Source: CAZCSJ01 sp964501445
GTDB lineage: Bacteria; Patescibacteriota; Minisyncoccia; Sungbacterales; HO2-52-23
Assembly (NCBI GenBank): GCA_964501445.1
Contig: CAZCSJ010000011.1
Span: forward strand, 1 to 25,146
DNA: 25,146 bases
Direction of reading: 5' to 3'
The position numbers were made by a program, and so were the translations under genes. The notes below the pieces were generated by a model that saw only the letters and a list, made by a program, of their open reading frames with translations, was not told the origin of the DNA and made no database searches. This document shows positions 6,565 to 13,401 of this stretch, piece by piece (position 1 is the first letter of the stretch; each line of letters starts with the position of its first letter).

Positions 6565-7020
6565 TTACCGGATCTCAAGGATTTTATACGCCTTCACACC
6601 GCTCGGAGTTTTCACCTCAACCGTCTCACCCACCTTCTTCCCCAGAAACGCGGTGCCCATGGGCGATTCATTCGAAATCTTGCCCGTCGCAGGATCGGCC
6701 TCATCAGACCCCACAAGGTTAAACGACTGCAAACCCCGATCCGATTCCACGGTAATCGTAGACCCTATGCTCACCTCGTCAACACGATGGGTGTCGTCGG
6801 CAAGCACCACCGCGGTGCGTATTTTCTCTTCAAGATCGATGATCTGCCCTTCGATCATAGACTGCTCCTCTTTGGCTTCCTGATATTCCGCATTTTCGGA
6901 AAGATCCCCGAGCGTTTTTGCATGCTCAAGACGCATCGCCACATCCTGCCGCTTTTTATTTTTGAGCTCCCACAATCGCTGTTTCAATTTCTCAAACCCC
7001 TCACGGGAAAGGTATGACAT
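6565..7020 (-). CDS. greA: transcription elongation factor GreA
   Basis: Binds the RNA polymerase secondary channel and triggers cleavage of backtracked transcripts. From ATG 7020 (MSYLSREGFEKL) the protein is 151 aa, close to the usual length, with the coiled-coil domain in residues 1-75 and the tip signature GDLSENAEYQEAKEEQ, followed by the globular FKBP-like domain ending GVKAYKILEIR. The frame stays open upstream to 7158, but that part has no GreA similarity and overlaps mrdA, so ATG 7020 is chosen. A strong promoter (7077-7104) gives a leader of about 50 nt containing a terminator-like hairpin (7029-7056) right before the start. Confidence 0.95.
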   Translation of the reverse strand: MSYLSREGFEKLKQRLWELKNKKRQDVAMRLEHAKTLGDLSENAEYQEAKEEQSMIEGQIIDLEEKIRTAVVLADDTHRVDEVSIGSTITVESDRGLQSFNLVGSDEADPATGKISNESPMGTAFLGKKVGETVEVKTPSGVKAYKILEIR

Positions 7021-7028
7021 ATATATAG

Positions 7029-7056
7029 AAAAACAAGGGGGGTCGCACCTCTTGTT
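7029..7056 (-). terminator. terminator-like hairpin in the greA leader
   Basis: On the minus strand AACAAG (7056-7051) pairs with CTTGTT (7037-7032), with a GC-rich inner part, followed by five T (7033-7029). It lies between the greA promoter and the greA ATG (9 nt before it), so it could end mrdA transcripts and also attenuate greA. It occupies the place where a ribosome-binding site would be expected. Confidence 0.5.
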
Positions 7057-7076
7057 GTTTGTAATCTTACACCTCA

Positions 7077-7104
7077 AGTATAGGTAATCAATGTACGGAG
7101 TCAA
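7077..7104 (-). promoter_or_regulatory. greA promoter
   Basis: TTGACT (7104-7099), 16-nt spacer, TATACT (7082-7077) on the minus strand. The -35 box contains the mrdA stop codon TGA (7103-7101), so the two genes abut with no spare DNA. Confidence 0.7.
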
Positions 7105-9062
7105 GACCCCAATGGTGCGGCATACGCGCTGCCCACAGAGGGACGCGAAAAGTACCATTGGAGAATATCCCGCATAATAGGAACCGCCACGGTTGATCCC
7201 TCGCCCGCATGCTCCACCATGACCACCGCCGCAATCTCAGGATTCTCGGCAGGGGCAAAAACCGTAACCAAGGCATGCGGAAGGCCTGAACCTGCCTGCG
7301 CCGTGCCTGTTTTTGCGGCAACCGCGACCGGTACTGCCTGAAGGCTGCGCGCGGTGCCTGCGGTAACTGTTTGGCGCATCCCCTTTCGCACCTCTTTTAA
7401 TGCCTCCGGAGACGCGACTCCATCGCGGATCACAAAGGGGCCGCGGGTCTCCCGTATGTCGCCGCGTTCAATCCCCTCAACGATCCACGGCCGGTAGAGA
7501 CGGCCGCCGTTTGCAATTGCCGCGGTAGCGGCGGCAATCTGCAAGGGAGTTGCCTTCACACCGCCCTGGCCGATGGACACGTTATAGGTATCGCCCACGC
7601 GCCACATCGGATTTCCGGGATCAATCAAGGGCTTGGTGTCCGGATCCGGAAAAAACCCATCCTTCTCTCCGGGGAGATCAATGCCCAGTATGGAGCCCAT
7701 ACCAAAGGCATTGGCATACTCCTTTAATTTCCAAATGCCGAGTCCGGGCTGATCTCGGTATCCCCCGCCGATGATGTAGAAATACACGTTTGCGGAGAGT
7801 GCGATCGCATCATAGAAATTCACCCAGCCGTGCGGCCGCCAGTCCACAAACCGCGTCTCCTCGCCGGGTTTGTAGGGATTAGGGATTGCAATATATCCGG
7901 GATCGTAGATTTTTTTCTCCGGATCAATGATGCGTTCACTCAATGCCGCTGCCGCAAAAAACGGTTTGATCGTAGAGCCGGAAGGGAACTCGCCTGCGAT
8001 CGCGCGGTTAAAGAGCGGTTTTAAGGGGCTTGCCACAACCTCATTAAATTCCGTATTGGTCAGGGCATATCCGAATTTATTGGAATCAAAACCCGGATAG
8101 CTCACGAGCGCGCGGACGGCACCACTCTGCGGGTCAAGTATCACCACCGAGCCGCTCTTCCGATTTCCCGCGTAATGCTCAAACACTTCGTATGCCTTTT
8201 TCTGGAGCCCGCCGTCTATCGTTGTTGCCACCGCCGCACCTCCTTTGGGCTCCTCTACGAGTTTAAACCGGCCCTCGCGTCCCGCGGCATCCACCTCGAT
8301 GATTTTGCGCCCACCCCGTCCCCGGAGCTCGTCATCGTAAAACGCCTCAAGACCGCTTTTCCCTATTGCATCTTCATATCCCAACCCCTCAAGGCGCGCG
8401 AGATCCTCCTCCGAGACCTTTCCCACAAATCCGAGCAGATGGGAAAACGCATACGGATCGCCGTACGTCCGCCGGAAGCTTTCAAAAATCCGGACGCCGG
8501 GAAGGAGGTCCAAACGCGCCGTAATCCGCACAATCTCATCATCGGAAAGGTCTTTGGCAACGATAAGGTATGGAGGCATGCGTTTTGGATCGCCGCTCAC
8601 AGGAATACCTGCTTCCTCAAAATAACGCGGGGGTTTGGCGAGCAACTCCCCAAGGAGCGCGGTAACGCGCAGGAGATCGCCCTGTCTTCTCATCAACTCC
8701 TCACGTTCTAAAAGCAACCCATAGGAAGGAAGATTATCCACAAGCGGCGCGCGGAACCGATCGTATACAATCCCGCGAGGGGCATTTAACACCCGCGTGA
8801 AGAACCGATTCTCTTGAGATGCCGCAAACCATCGGTCGCCTTGATACACTTGCAAAAAAAAGGCGGATGCGAGAAGTGCGGAACACCCGATTCCTACCAC
8901 GATAAAAAGCCCCACATAGGCGAGCGGACCAATGGGACGCTCAAGTTTTCCCTCGGGACTCGCGCCCGAACCAAACACGCTCACGGAATCAGCGAGAATT
9001 TCATCCGGATCAATATCGGCAATCGCCCGTGAATGCGAAGAGAACATGCCAATGAGACTCAT
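7101..9062 (-). CDS. mrdA: penicillin-binding protein 2 (elongasome transpeptidase)
   Basis: Cross-links peptidoglycan during rod elongation, working with RodA and MreBCD. The 653-aa protein has a cytoplasmic N-terminus with DPDEILADS, one membrane segment (about 46-70), the dimerisation region with RGIVYDRFRAPLVDN (96-110), and the transpeptidase motifs STIK (363-366, Ser363 nucleophile), SAN (423-425) and KTG (584-586). All active-site motifs are intact. It follows mreD in the classic order mreB-mreC-mreD-mrdA; rodA is not in the window. No normal Shine-Dalgarno precedes ATG 9062. Instead a 12-codon leader ORF overlaps it by ATGA, and the 12 bases just before the ATG can pair with 9149-9160. 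Confidence 0.95.
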   Translation of the reverse strand: MSLIGMFSSHSRAIADIDPDEILADSVSVFGSGASPEGKLERPIGPLAYVGLFIVVGIGCSALLASAFFLQVYQGDRWFAASQENRFFTRVLNAPRGIVYDRFRAPLVDNLPSYGLLLEREELMRRQGDLLRVTALLGELLAKPPRYFEEAGIPVSGDPKRMPPYLIVAKDLSDDEIVRITARLDLLPGVRIFESFRRTYGDPYAFSHLLGFVGKVSEEDLARLEGLGYEDAIGKSGLEAFYDDELRGRGGRKIIEVDAAGREGRFKLVEEPKGGAAVATTIDGGLQKKAYEVFEHYAGNRKSGSVVILDPQSGAVRALVSYPGFDSNKFGYALTNTEFNEVVASPLKPLFNRAIAGEFPSGSTIKPFFAAAALSERIIDPEKKIYDPGYIAIPNPYKPGEETRFVDWRPHGWVNFYDAIALSANVYFYIIGGGYRDQPGLGIWKLKEYANAFGMGSILGIDLPGEKDGFFPDPDTKPLIDPGNPMWRVGDTYNVSIGQGGVKATPLQIAAATAAIANGGRLYRPWIVEGIERGDIRETRGPFVIRDGVASPEALKEVRKGMRQTVTAGTARSLQAVPVAVAAKTGTAQAGSGLPHALVTVFAPAENPEIAAVVMVEHAGEGSTVAVPIMRDILQWYFSRPSVGSAYAAPLGS

Positions 9063-9097
9063 CCCGTTAGAGATTTATACTGCGATAGAGTACCCAT
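9059..9097 (-). CDS. possible 12-aa leader peptide coupled to mrdA
   Basis: In the mreD-mrdA spacer, AGGAG (9112-9108) lies 10 nt before an ATG (9097) that opens a 12-codon frame, MGTLSQYKSLTG, whose TGA (9061-9059) overlaps the mrdA ATG (9062-9060) as ATGA. mrdA lacks its own Shine-Dalgarno, so re-initiation after this peptide would explain its translation. It is too short to be sure; the order SD-ATG-stop/start overlap is the only evidence. Confidence 0.4.
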   Translation of the reverse strand: MGTLSQYKSLTG

Positions 9098-9160
9098 AGA
9101 GAGAGTTCTCCTGTGAGTATAATCATAATAGTGTAATAGATCGACCGTATCTCTAACGGG
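9063..9160 (-). promoter_or_regulatory. long-range inverted repeat in the mrdA leader
   Basis: CCCGTTAGAGAT (9063-9074) and ATCTCTAACGGG (9149-9160) are perfect 12-bp inverted repeats 74 bp apart. In the mRNA one arm lies just after the mreD stop and the other is the last 12 bases before the mrdA ATG, within the leader ORF. Pairing would hide the mrdA start; ribosomes on the leader ORF would open it. A TATACT sits at 9121-9116 but lacks a good -35. Confidence 0.45.
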
Positions 9161-9162
9161 AC

Positions 9163-9537
9163 TCATGATAAAAACGAGGTAAGAAAAAACGCGACGAACG
9201 CCCGAAGCGCAAGGGATGCCAAAAAGAGCGCTGCCACGGATCCTGCCCCGATGAGAGGGGTCCGTGGGTCGCGCACGAGCGACTGCAAAATTTCAACAGA
9301 TCCCGCGAGTATAAAAAAAAGAATCAGGTACGTGCCTACGGGAAGCACGCTTGCCGCTTCAAAAAGAACACCGAGAATCGCTGCCGAAAGAATTCTTGTA
9401 CCAAACGAAAGATACCAAAACCACACGAGCGTTACGGCAAGCGCCGGAAGAAATCCGCCCGCCACGCCAAAGCCCGCCACGAACGCCGCGCCCACACTTG
9501 CGACAATCCCGATGAGAATGAGAGAAAACCGGATCAT
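9163..9537 (-). CDS. mreD: rod-shape protein MreD
   Basis: A 124-aa, very hydrophobic protein with about four to five membrane segments, starting MIRFSLILIGIVASVGAAF. Sequence alone would only say small membrane protein; the call rests mainly on position, overlapping mreC by ATGA (9534-9537) and preceding mrdA. MreD is a membrane partner of MreC in the elongasome. It is shorter than the 150-170 aa usual for the family. Confidence 0.8.
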   Translation of the reverse strand: MIRFSLILIGIVASVGAAFVAGFGVAGGFLPALAVTLVWFWYLSFGTRILSAAILGVLFEAASVLPVGTYLILFFILAGSVEILQSLVRDPRTPLIGAGSVAALFLASLALRAFVAFFLTSFLS

Positions 9538-10298
9538 TGAGTCAAAAGTACGGTAACAAACGACATACGCGCGGGATCCGCAAGGAGCGCTCCCCGGGCT
9601 TCTTGAAATGTCGTCGTATCGCTCTTCCGGATCGTCGCCACTTCTCCCAAAAGGAGCGGTGATCCCGCGACGCGAACGGAAAAAAATGTCCCTTTCTCAA
9701 GCGAAACATTTTGCCCGATGTATTCCATGGAGAACGCGCGCGCCCCAAGGCCCTGCGCGACCGCGCGCACGCCAAGAGACGTCAACTCCACCTCCCAGAG
9801 CATATCGGGATTGGATGCGATGTCTACCTTCGCAAATCCCGAACCCGCCTCCGTCACCCGCCCGACGAGAAAAAGCGTATCATCGATCACCACCGCATCT
9901 CGCTCAATGCCCGCCTCTGTTCCCCGATCAAGCATCAACACTTCGCGGCCCTGCTCGCGGGTAAAGAGTATCACCCGCGCGCGTACCACGCGTCCGGGGC
10001 GGGATTCTGAAAAGCCGATCATCCGGCGTAACCCCGCATTCTCTTCGCGAAGAGTTTCTAAAAGAAAGAGCGATGCCGTACGCCGTCTATTCTCTTCTTC
10101 AAGCGCGCGGATGCGCTCGTCCCCATCCGAAACGCGAACCGCTTCGCGCACCCGAGATGCGGTCTCAAATACTGGTCGGAGAAAGAGCATGCCCCACGCG
10201 CGAACGGGAACGCCCCAGTTGCTGTGCACTCCCACGAGTACCGTTGCAATGAGTACGGCAATCGCGATAAAGCCCGCTATCTTTCGCCCGACCATCAT
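9534..10298 (-). CDS. mreC: rod-shape-determining protein MreC
   Basis: Periplasm-facing scaffold that binds PBP2 and MreD. The 254-aa protein has a short basic N-terminus, a membrane segment (about 8-25), a coiled coil (about 55-95, ERIRALEEENRRR...LREENAGLRRMIGF), and the double beta-barrel region containing VIDDTLFLVGRVTEAGSGFAKV, typical of MreC. ATG 10298 is followed at once by a second ATG (10295); either may be used. It starts 5 nt after the mreB stop and overlaps mreD by 4 nt. Confidence 0.93.
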   Translation of the reverse strand: MMVGRKIAGFIAIAVLIATVLVGVHSNWGVPVRAWGMLFLRPVFETASRVREAVRVSDGDERIRALEEENRRRTASLFLLETLREENAGLRRMIGFSESRPGRVVRARVILFTREQGREVLMLDRGTEAGIERDAVVIDDTLFLVGRVTEAGSGFAKVDIASNPDMLWEVELTSLGVRAVAQGLGARAFSMEYIGQNVSLEKGTFFSVRVAGSPLLLGEVATIRKSDTTTFQEARGALLADPARMSFVTVLLTQ

Positions 10299-10303
10299 AG
10301 AAG

Positions 10304-11359
10304 TCAGTACGCCGGTGCCCGCTCATAGGTGGTGCCGACAAGCACATCCTGCAGTGCATCAATATCTTCAAGGATGACACCGGTGCCACGCACCACCGCG
10401 GTTAACGGATCCTCCGCGACTTTCACCGGTATCCGCGCCTCCTCACTGATGAGGCGATCAAGACCCCGCAGAAGCGACCCGCCGCCCACAAGCACGATCC
10501 CGCGATGCATAATGTCGGCAACGAGCTCCGGAGGGGTTTGCTCCACAGTCGCTTTAATCGTATTCACAAGCACCGTGACCGAGTGGCGGAGGGCACGACG
10601 GATATCCGCATCATCCACCACGATTTCTTTGGGAAGGCCGGTCACGAGATCCCTCCCGCGCATCGTTGCCTCCATTGGTTCTGAAAGTTCGTATGCCGAC
10701 CCAATCGCAATTTTAATGTCTTCTGCGGTCCGCTCGCCTAAAAGCAATTTAAACTCATCCCGCGCGAATCGAATGATGTCATCATTGAACTTATCGCCCG
10801 CGACTTTGAGGACACGGGATACCACAATTCCTCCAAGCGAGATGACGGCAATGTCTGCCGTGCCGCCGCCGATGTCCACCACCATAGAACCCACCGCTTC
10901 CTGCACCGGCAGGCGCACGCCGATGGCCGCGGCCATCGGCTCCTCCACCAAATAGACCTCGCGGGCGCCGGCATTTTTTGCCGCATCCTCCACCGCGCGC
11001 TTCTCCACTTCGGTCACACCGGAAGGGATGCCTATGACCACCCGCGGCCGCGGGAGAACGGAATAGGAACCCTCATGCACTTTGCGGATGAAGTATTTGA
11101 GCATCTCCTCGGTTACCTCAAAATCCGATACCACGCCCGACACCAAGGGCCGCGTTGCGGTAATGTAGGCAGGAGTACGTCCCACCATGCGTTTGGCATC
11201 CTCACCGATCGCGACGATCTGTGAAGTTTTTTGATTCACCGCCACCACCGACGGTTCGTTTATCACAATGCCGCGCCCGCGGACATACACAAGCGTGTTT
11301 GCGGTGCCCAAATCAATACCAATATCCTTTGAGAAGTGACCAAAAAGTTTATTCAGCAT
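10304..11359 (-). CDS. mreB: rod-shape-determining actin homologue MreB
   Basis: Cytoskeletal ATPase that organises lateral wall synthesis. The 351-aa protein shows the actin-fold sites: phosphate 1 GIDLGTANTLVY (14-25), LVEEPMAAAIG with the catalytic Glu (137-147), phosphate 2 VVDIGGGTADIAVISLGG (160-177) and adenosine motif VLVGGGSLLRGLD. An amphipathic N-terminus (MLNKLFGHFS) fits membrane binding. Its ATG (11359) lies inside the end of proS (11-nt overlap), so cell-shape genes are coupled to proS translation and share the proS promoter. Confidence 0.97.
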   Translation of the reverse strand: MLNKLFGHFSKDIGIDLGTANTLVYVRGRGIVINEPSVVAVNQKTSQIVAIGEDAKRMVGRTPAYITATRPLVSGVVSDFEVTEEMLKYFIRKVHEGSYSVLPRPRVVIGIPSGVTEVEKRAVEDAAKNAGAREVYLVEEPMAAAIGVRLPVQEAVGSMVVDIGGGTADIAVISLGGIVVSRVLKVAGDKFNDDIIRFARDEFKLLLGERTAEDIKIAIGSAYELSEPMEATMRGRDLVTGLPKEIVVDDADIRRALRHSVTVLVNTIKATVEQTPPELVADIMHRGIVLVGGGSLLRGLDRLISEEARIPVKVAEDPLTAVVRGTGVILEDIDALQDVLVGTTYERAPAY

Positions 11360-12605
11360 GTGTGAGTTTTTCTACAATGTTCCCGATCGGCACCAATTCC
11401 ACTTCCTCCGCGTCTCTGCGCTTGAGTTCAAAGGCCTGCTTTTCGAGCGTCTTCTCGCTCACCACGATCCTCCATGGAATTCCGATCAAATCCGCATCCG
11501 CAAACTTCTCGCCCGGAGTGATATCCACGCGGTCGTCGTAGAGCACTTCAATTCCAGCATTCTGCAAATCACGATAGAGGTTCTCCGTTTCGTCCTTGCT
11601 TCTTACTTCTTGCTTCTTGCTTCTCAAATCTATAAGATGTGCATCAAAAGGCGCCACCGATGCGGGCCACCGAAGCCCTTTTTCATCGTGGTGGAGTTCG
11701 GCAATTGCCCCCATGAGACGCGTGAGGCCAATGCCGTAGCACCCCATCACTACTTTCGTGTCGGTTCCCTTTTGGTCTTTTACGGTAAGCCCGAACGCGT
11801 CGGAAAATTTTGTTTTCAGCGGAAAGATGTTCCCGACCTCAATTGATTTCTTAACTATCGCTTCCGTTCCCCCGCACATGGGGCATTCTGGCGTTTCCTT
11901 GCGGATTTCGCCGTTTACCGCAACCCTGCAGCGCTCACAGAGATGAATCGTGTCTTCCCCCGACTCGGTGAGCGTCTGGAATTCATGGGAGAAGCGGGAA
12001 AATGTTCCACCCGAGGCATGCGTGAGATACGTAGAGTCAGCGATCCCCGCGCGGGAAAACACACGGATATACGCATCAATCACCTTTTGATAATACGTTT
12101 CAAAATCATCTTCTGCGAGGTGGAACGAATACATATCTTTCATCAGAAACTCGCGGCCGCGCAAAATCCCAGATTTTGCGCGCAGTTCATTTCGAAATTT
12201 CATCTGGATCTGATAGACCGCGCGCGGCAGATCCCTATACGAACGGATGAATTTTTGCACGAGCGGCACCACGACTTCCTCGTGGCTCTGGCCGAGCACC
12301 AATTTATTGCCCGTCACCGCCTCGGTGTGGAAAAGGACGTCAATTTTCTCTCTGCCGGTCTTTGTATAGTTTTCCAACGGGTGGAGGGCGGGCATGAGAA
12401 TTTCTTGCCCTCCCATCGCATTCATTTCCTCACGGATGATGCCCTCAATTTTTTTGAGCACTCGGAGGCCGAGAGGCAAAAACGAATAGACGCCGGCCAT
12501 CAACTTATCTATGTACCCCGCGCGGATGAGGAGTATCGCGTTTGAGGCAACCTCGTCTTTTGGCGCCTCTCTAAGGGTTTTCGTGAAAAGCTGCGATTGA
12601 CGCAT
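11349..12605 (-). CDS. proS: prolyl-tRNA synthetase lacking the INS domain
   Basis: Charges tRNA-Pro. The 418-aa protein starts MRQSQLFTKTLREAPKDEV, has motif 2 FRNELRAKSGILRGREFLMKD (137-157), a cysteine pair set CERC (223-226) and CPMC (241-244), and motif 3 GCYGIGLTRLMGAIAE (288-303), then the anticodon domain. Typical bacterial ProRS of about 570 aa has an INS editing domain of about 180 aa between motifs 2 and 3; here only a short Cys-rich linker remains. A 7-nt tandem repeat at 11596-11623 adds RSKKQEVRSK (328-337) to the anticodon domain. The promoter at 12615-12642 lies so close that the mRNA is probably leaderless. Confidence 0.94.
   Translation of the reverse strand: MRQSQLFTKTLREAPKDEVASNAILLIRAGYIDKLMAGVYSFLPLGLRVLKKIEGIIREEMNAMGGQEILMPALHPLENYTKTGREKIDVLFHTEAVTGNKLVLGQSHEEVVVPLVQKFIRSYRDLPRAVYQIQMKFRNELRAKSGILRGREFLMKDMYSFHLAEDDFETYYQKVIDAYIRVFSRAGIADSTYLTHASGGTFSRFSHEFQTLTESGEDTIHLCERCRVAVNGEIRKETPECPMCGGTEAIVKKSIEVGNIFPLKTKFSDAFGLTVKDQKGTDTKVVMGCYGIGLTRLMGAIAELHHDEKGLRWPASVAPFDAHLIDLRSKKQEVRSKDETENLYRDLQNAGIEVLYDDRVDITPGEKFADADLIGIPWRIVVSEKTLEKQAFELKRRDAEEVELVPIGNIVEKLTHAE
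11596..11623 (-). repeat. four 7-bp tandem repeats inside proS
   Basis: Plus-strand units TTGCTTC, TTACTTC, TTGCTTC, TTGCTTC follow without gaps. On the coding strand they read GAAGCAA/GAAGTAA and encode a basic stretch RSKKQEVRSK at a variable spot between conserved parts of the protein. Continuing the periodicity would shift the reading frame unless units are added in threes. Confidence 0.8.
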
Positions 12606-12614
12606 GGTAATCGG

Positions 12615-12642
12615 ATTATAACGTATCGCACGATGAAGTCAA
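12615..12642 (-). promoter_or_regulatory. promoter of proS-mreBCD-mrdA
   Basis: TTGACT (12642-12637), 16-nt spacer, perfect TATAAT (12620-12615) on the minus strand. The -10 box ends 9 nt before ATG 12605, leaving a leader of about 0-3 nt and no room for a ribosome-binding site. Confidence 0.75.
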
Positions 12643-12667
12643 AATGGGACACGTACCGGCAGATCCT

Positions 12668-12715
12668 CTTATCTAAACACGCATGGTCCGATCGGCACAT
12701 ACATGTTAAGAAAGG
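12668..12715. promoter_or_regulatory. operator-like 48-bp palindrome, copy B
   Basis: It aligns without gaps to copy A at 13331-13378 with 35 of 48 bases identical, keeping the core CCGATCGG (12688-12695) and outer half-sites TTATCT (12669-12674) and TGTTAAGA (12704-12711). It begins 3 bp after the regulator stop and ends 25 bp upstream of the proS -35. Neither strand has a T-run after it, which argues against an intrinsic terminator. Confidence 0.5.
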
Positions 12716-12717
12716 AT

Positions 12718-13296
12718 TTATACGTCCGACAGCAACCGAGAAAGCGTACCGCGCGCATCCAAACCGATGATGTGGACATATGTGCCGAGATTGCGTTGGT
12801 CAATCGCTTCAATGAACTCCCGCGGGAGCGAACGGCCGCCTATCCAGACGCTCTTGTGGAGCGGTTTAAAATCGCACGCGAGAAGTTCCCTTCTAAGCCA
12901 GGAACGTTTCGCACGTTCTTGCTCCGGAATATCAAATGTTATCAATCTGATTTTTCCATCTTTTTCCGGCAAAATATGTGCGGCTTCCCTCTCTTTCTCT
13001 TTTGCCACATAGGCGCGACCGCGTGCCGTAATCCGCCACTGTGCATATTTCCTGCCTCCTTCCCTCGCGACTAATCCTTGTCCGTGCAGACGCGAAAGAG
13101 TGCTTGAAAGCGTACTCTTCTGGACCGGCGCGTAATGACGGCATGGAAAAGAACGCTCAAGGCGCGCGAGTCCTCGGGCGAGCGCGGATGTAGAGCGATG
13201 GGAGGTCAAAAACACATGCGCCATTGCGACACCGCACTCCACAAGATGTTCAAGTATTATTCGCGTTGTTGATAACGCCGATGTATCCATATTCAC
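12718..13296 (-). CDS. PaaX-like transcriptional regulator with Cas2-like C-terminal domain
   Basis: A 192-aa protein from GTG 13296, or 190 aa from ATG 13290. Residues about 10-100 look like a winged-helix domain ending GLVAREGGRKYAQWRITARG. Residues about 112-190 (GKIRLITFDIPEQERAKRSW... HKSVWIGG... YVHIIGLDARG) match the ferredoxin-like Cas2-type fold found at the C-terminus of PaaX regulators. The FDIPE motif is shared with Cas2, but there is no CRISPR array or other cas gene here, and the N-terminal DNA-binding domain argues for a regulator. Two related 48-bp palindromes flank the gene (12668-12715 and 13331-13378), which would suit autoregulation and control of the adjacent proS-mre operon. 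The effector is unknown. Confidence 0.75.
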   Translation of the reverse strand: MNMDTSALSTTRIILEHLVECGVAMAHVFLTSHRSTSALARGLARLERSFPCRHYAPVQKSTLSSTLSRLHGQGLVAREGGRKYAQWRITARGRAYVAKEKEREAAHILPEKDGKIRLITFDIPEQERAKRSWLRRELLACDFKPLHKSVWIGGRSLPREFIEAIDQRNLGTYVHIIGLDARGTLSRLLSDV

Positions 13297-13330
13297 GGAA
13301 TCAAATTCATGAAACCAGCAAAGAACCTTC

Positions 13331-13378
13331 TTTATCTTAACACCAATGTGCCGATCGGCACACGGGTGTTAAGATAAA
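13331..13378. promoter_or_regulatory. operator-like 48-bp palindrome, copy A
   Basis: TTTATCTTAACACC (13331-13344) and GGTGTTAAGATAAA (13365-13378) are perfect outer arms. The centre TGTGCCGATCGGCACA (13347-13362) is itself a perfect palindrome; only 2+2 bases between are unmatched. It lies 34 bp upstream of the regulator start and 23 bp past the trxB stop. The minus strand continues GAAGGTTC, with no U-run, so an operator is more likely than a terminator. Confidence 0.55.
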
Positions 13379-13401
13379 AAATAGAAACAGGCGTAAGGCA
13401 T

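Noticed and set aside
7021..7158. Upstream extension of the greA frame by 46 codons
   Set aside because: It crosses the greA promoter and the end of mrdA and has no GreA-like sequence; MSYLSREGFEKL at ATG 7020 is the family N-terminus.
8175..8711. Long plus-strand open frame opposite mrdA
   Set aside because: It is the shadow of a well-supported PBP2 gene on the other strand and has no ribosome-binding site or recognisable domain.
9116..9121. Internal mrdA promoter based on TATACT
   Set aside because: No acceptable -35 at 16-18 nt, and the expected start would fall inside the leader-ORF Shine-Dalgarno.
12718..13296. Possible Cas2 gene because of the FDIPE and KSVW motifs
   Set aside because: A winged-helix-like N-terminal half is fused to it, there is no Cas1 or CRISPR array, and PaaX-type regulators are known to carry a Cas2-like fold.
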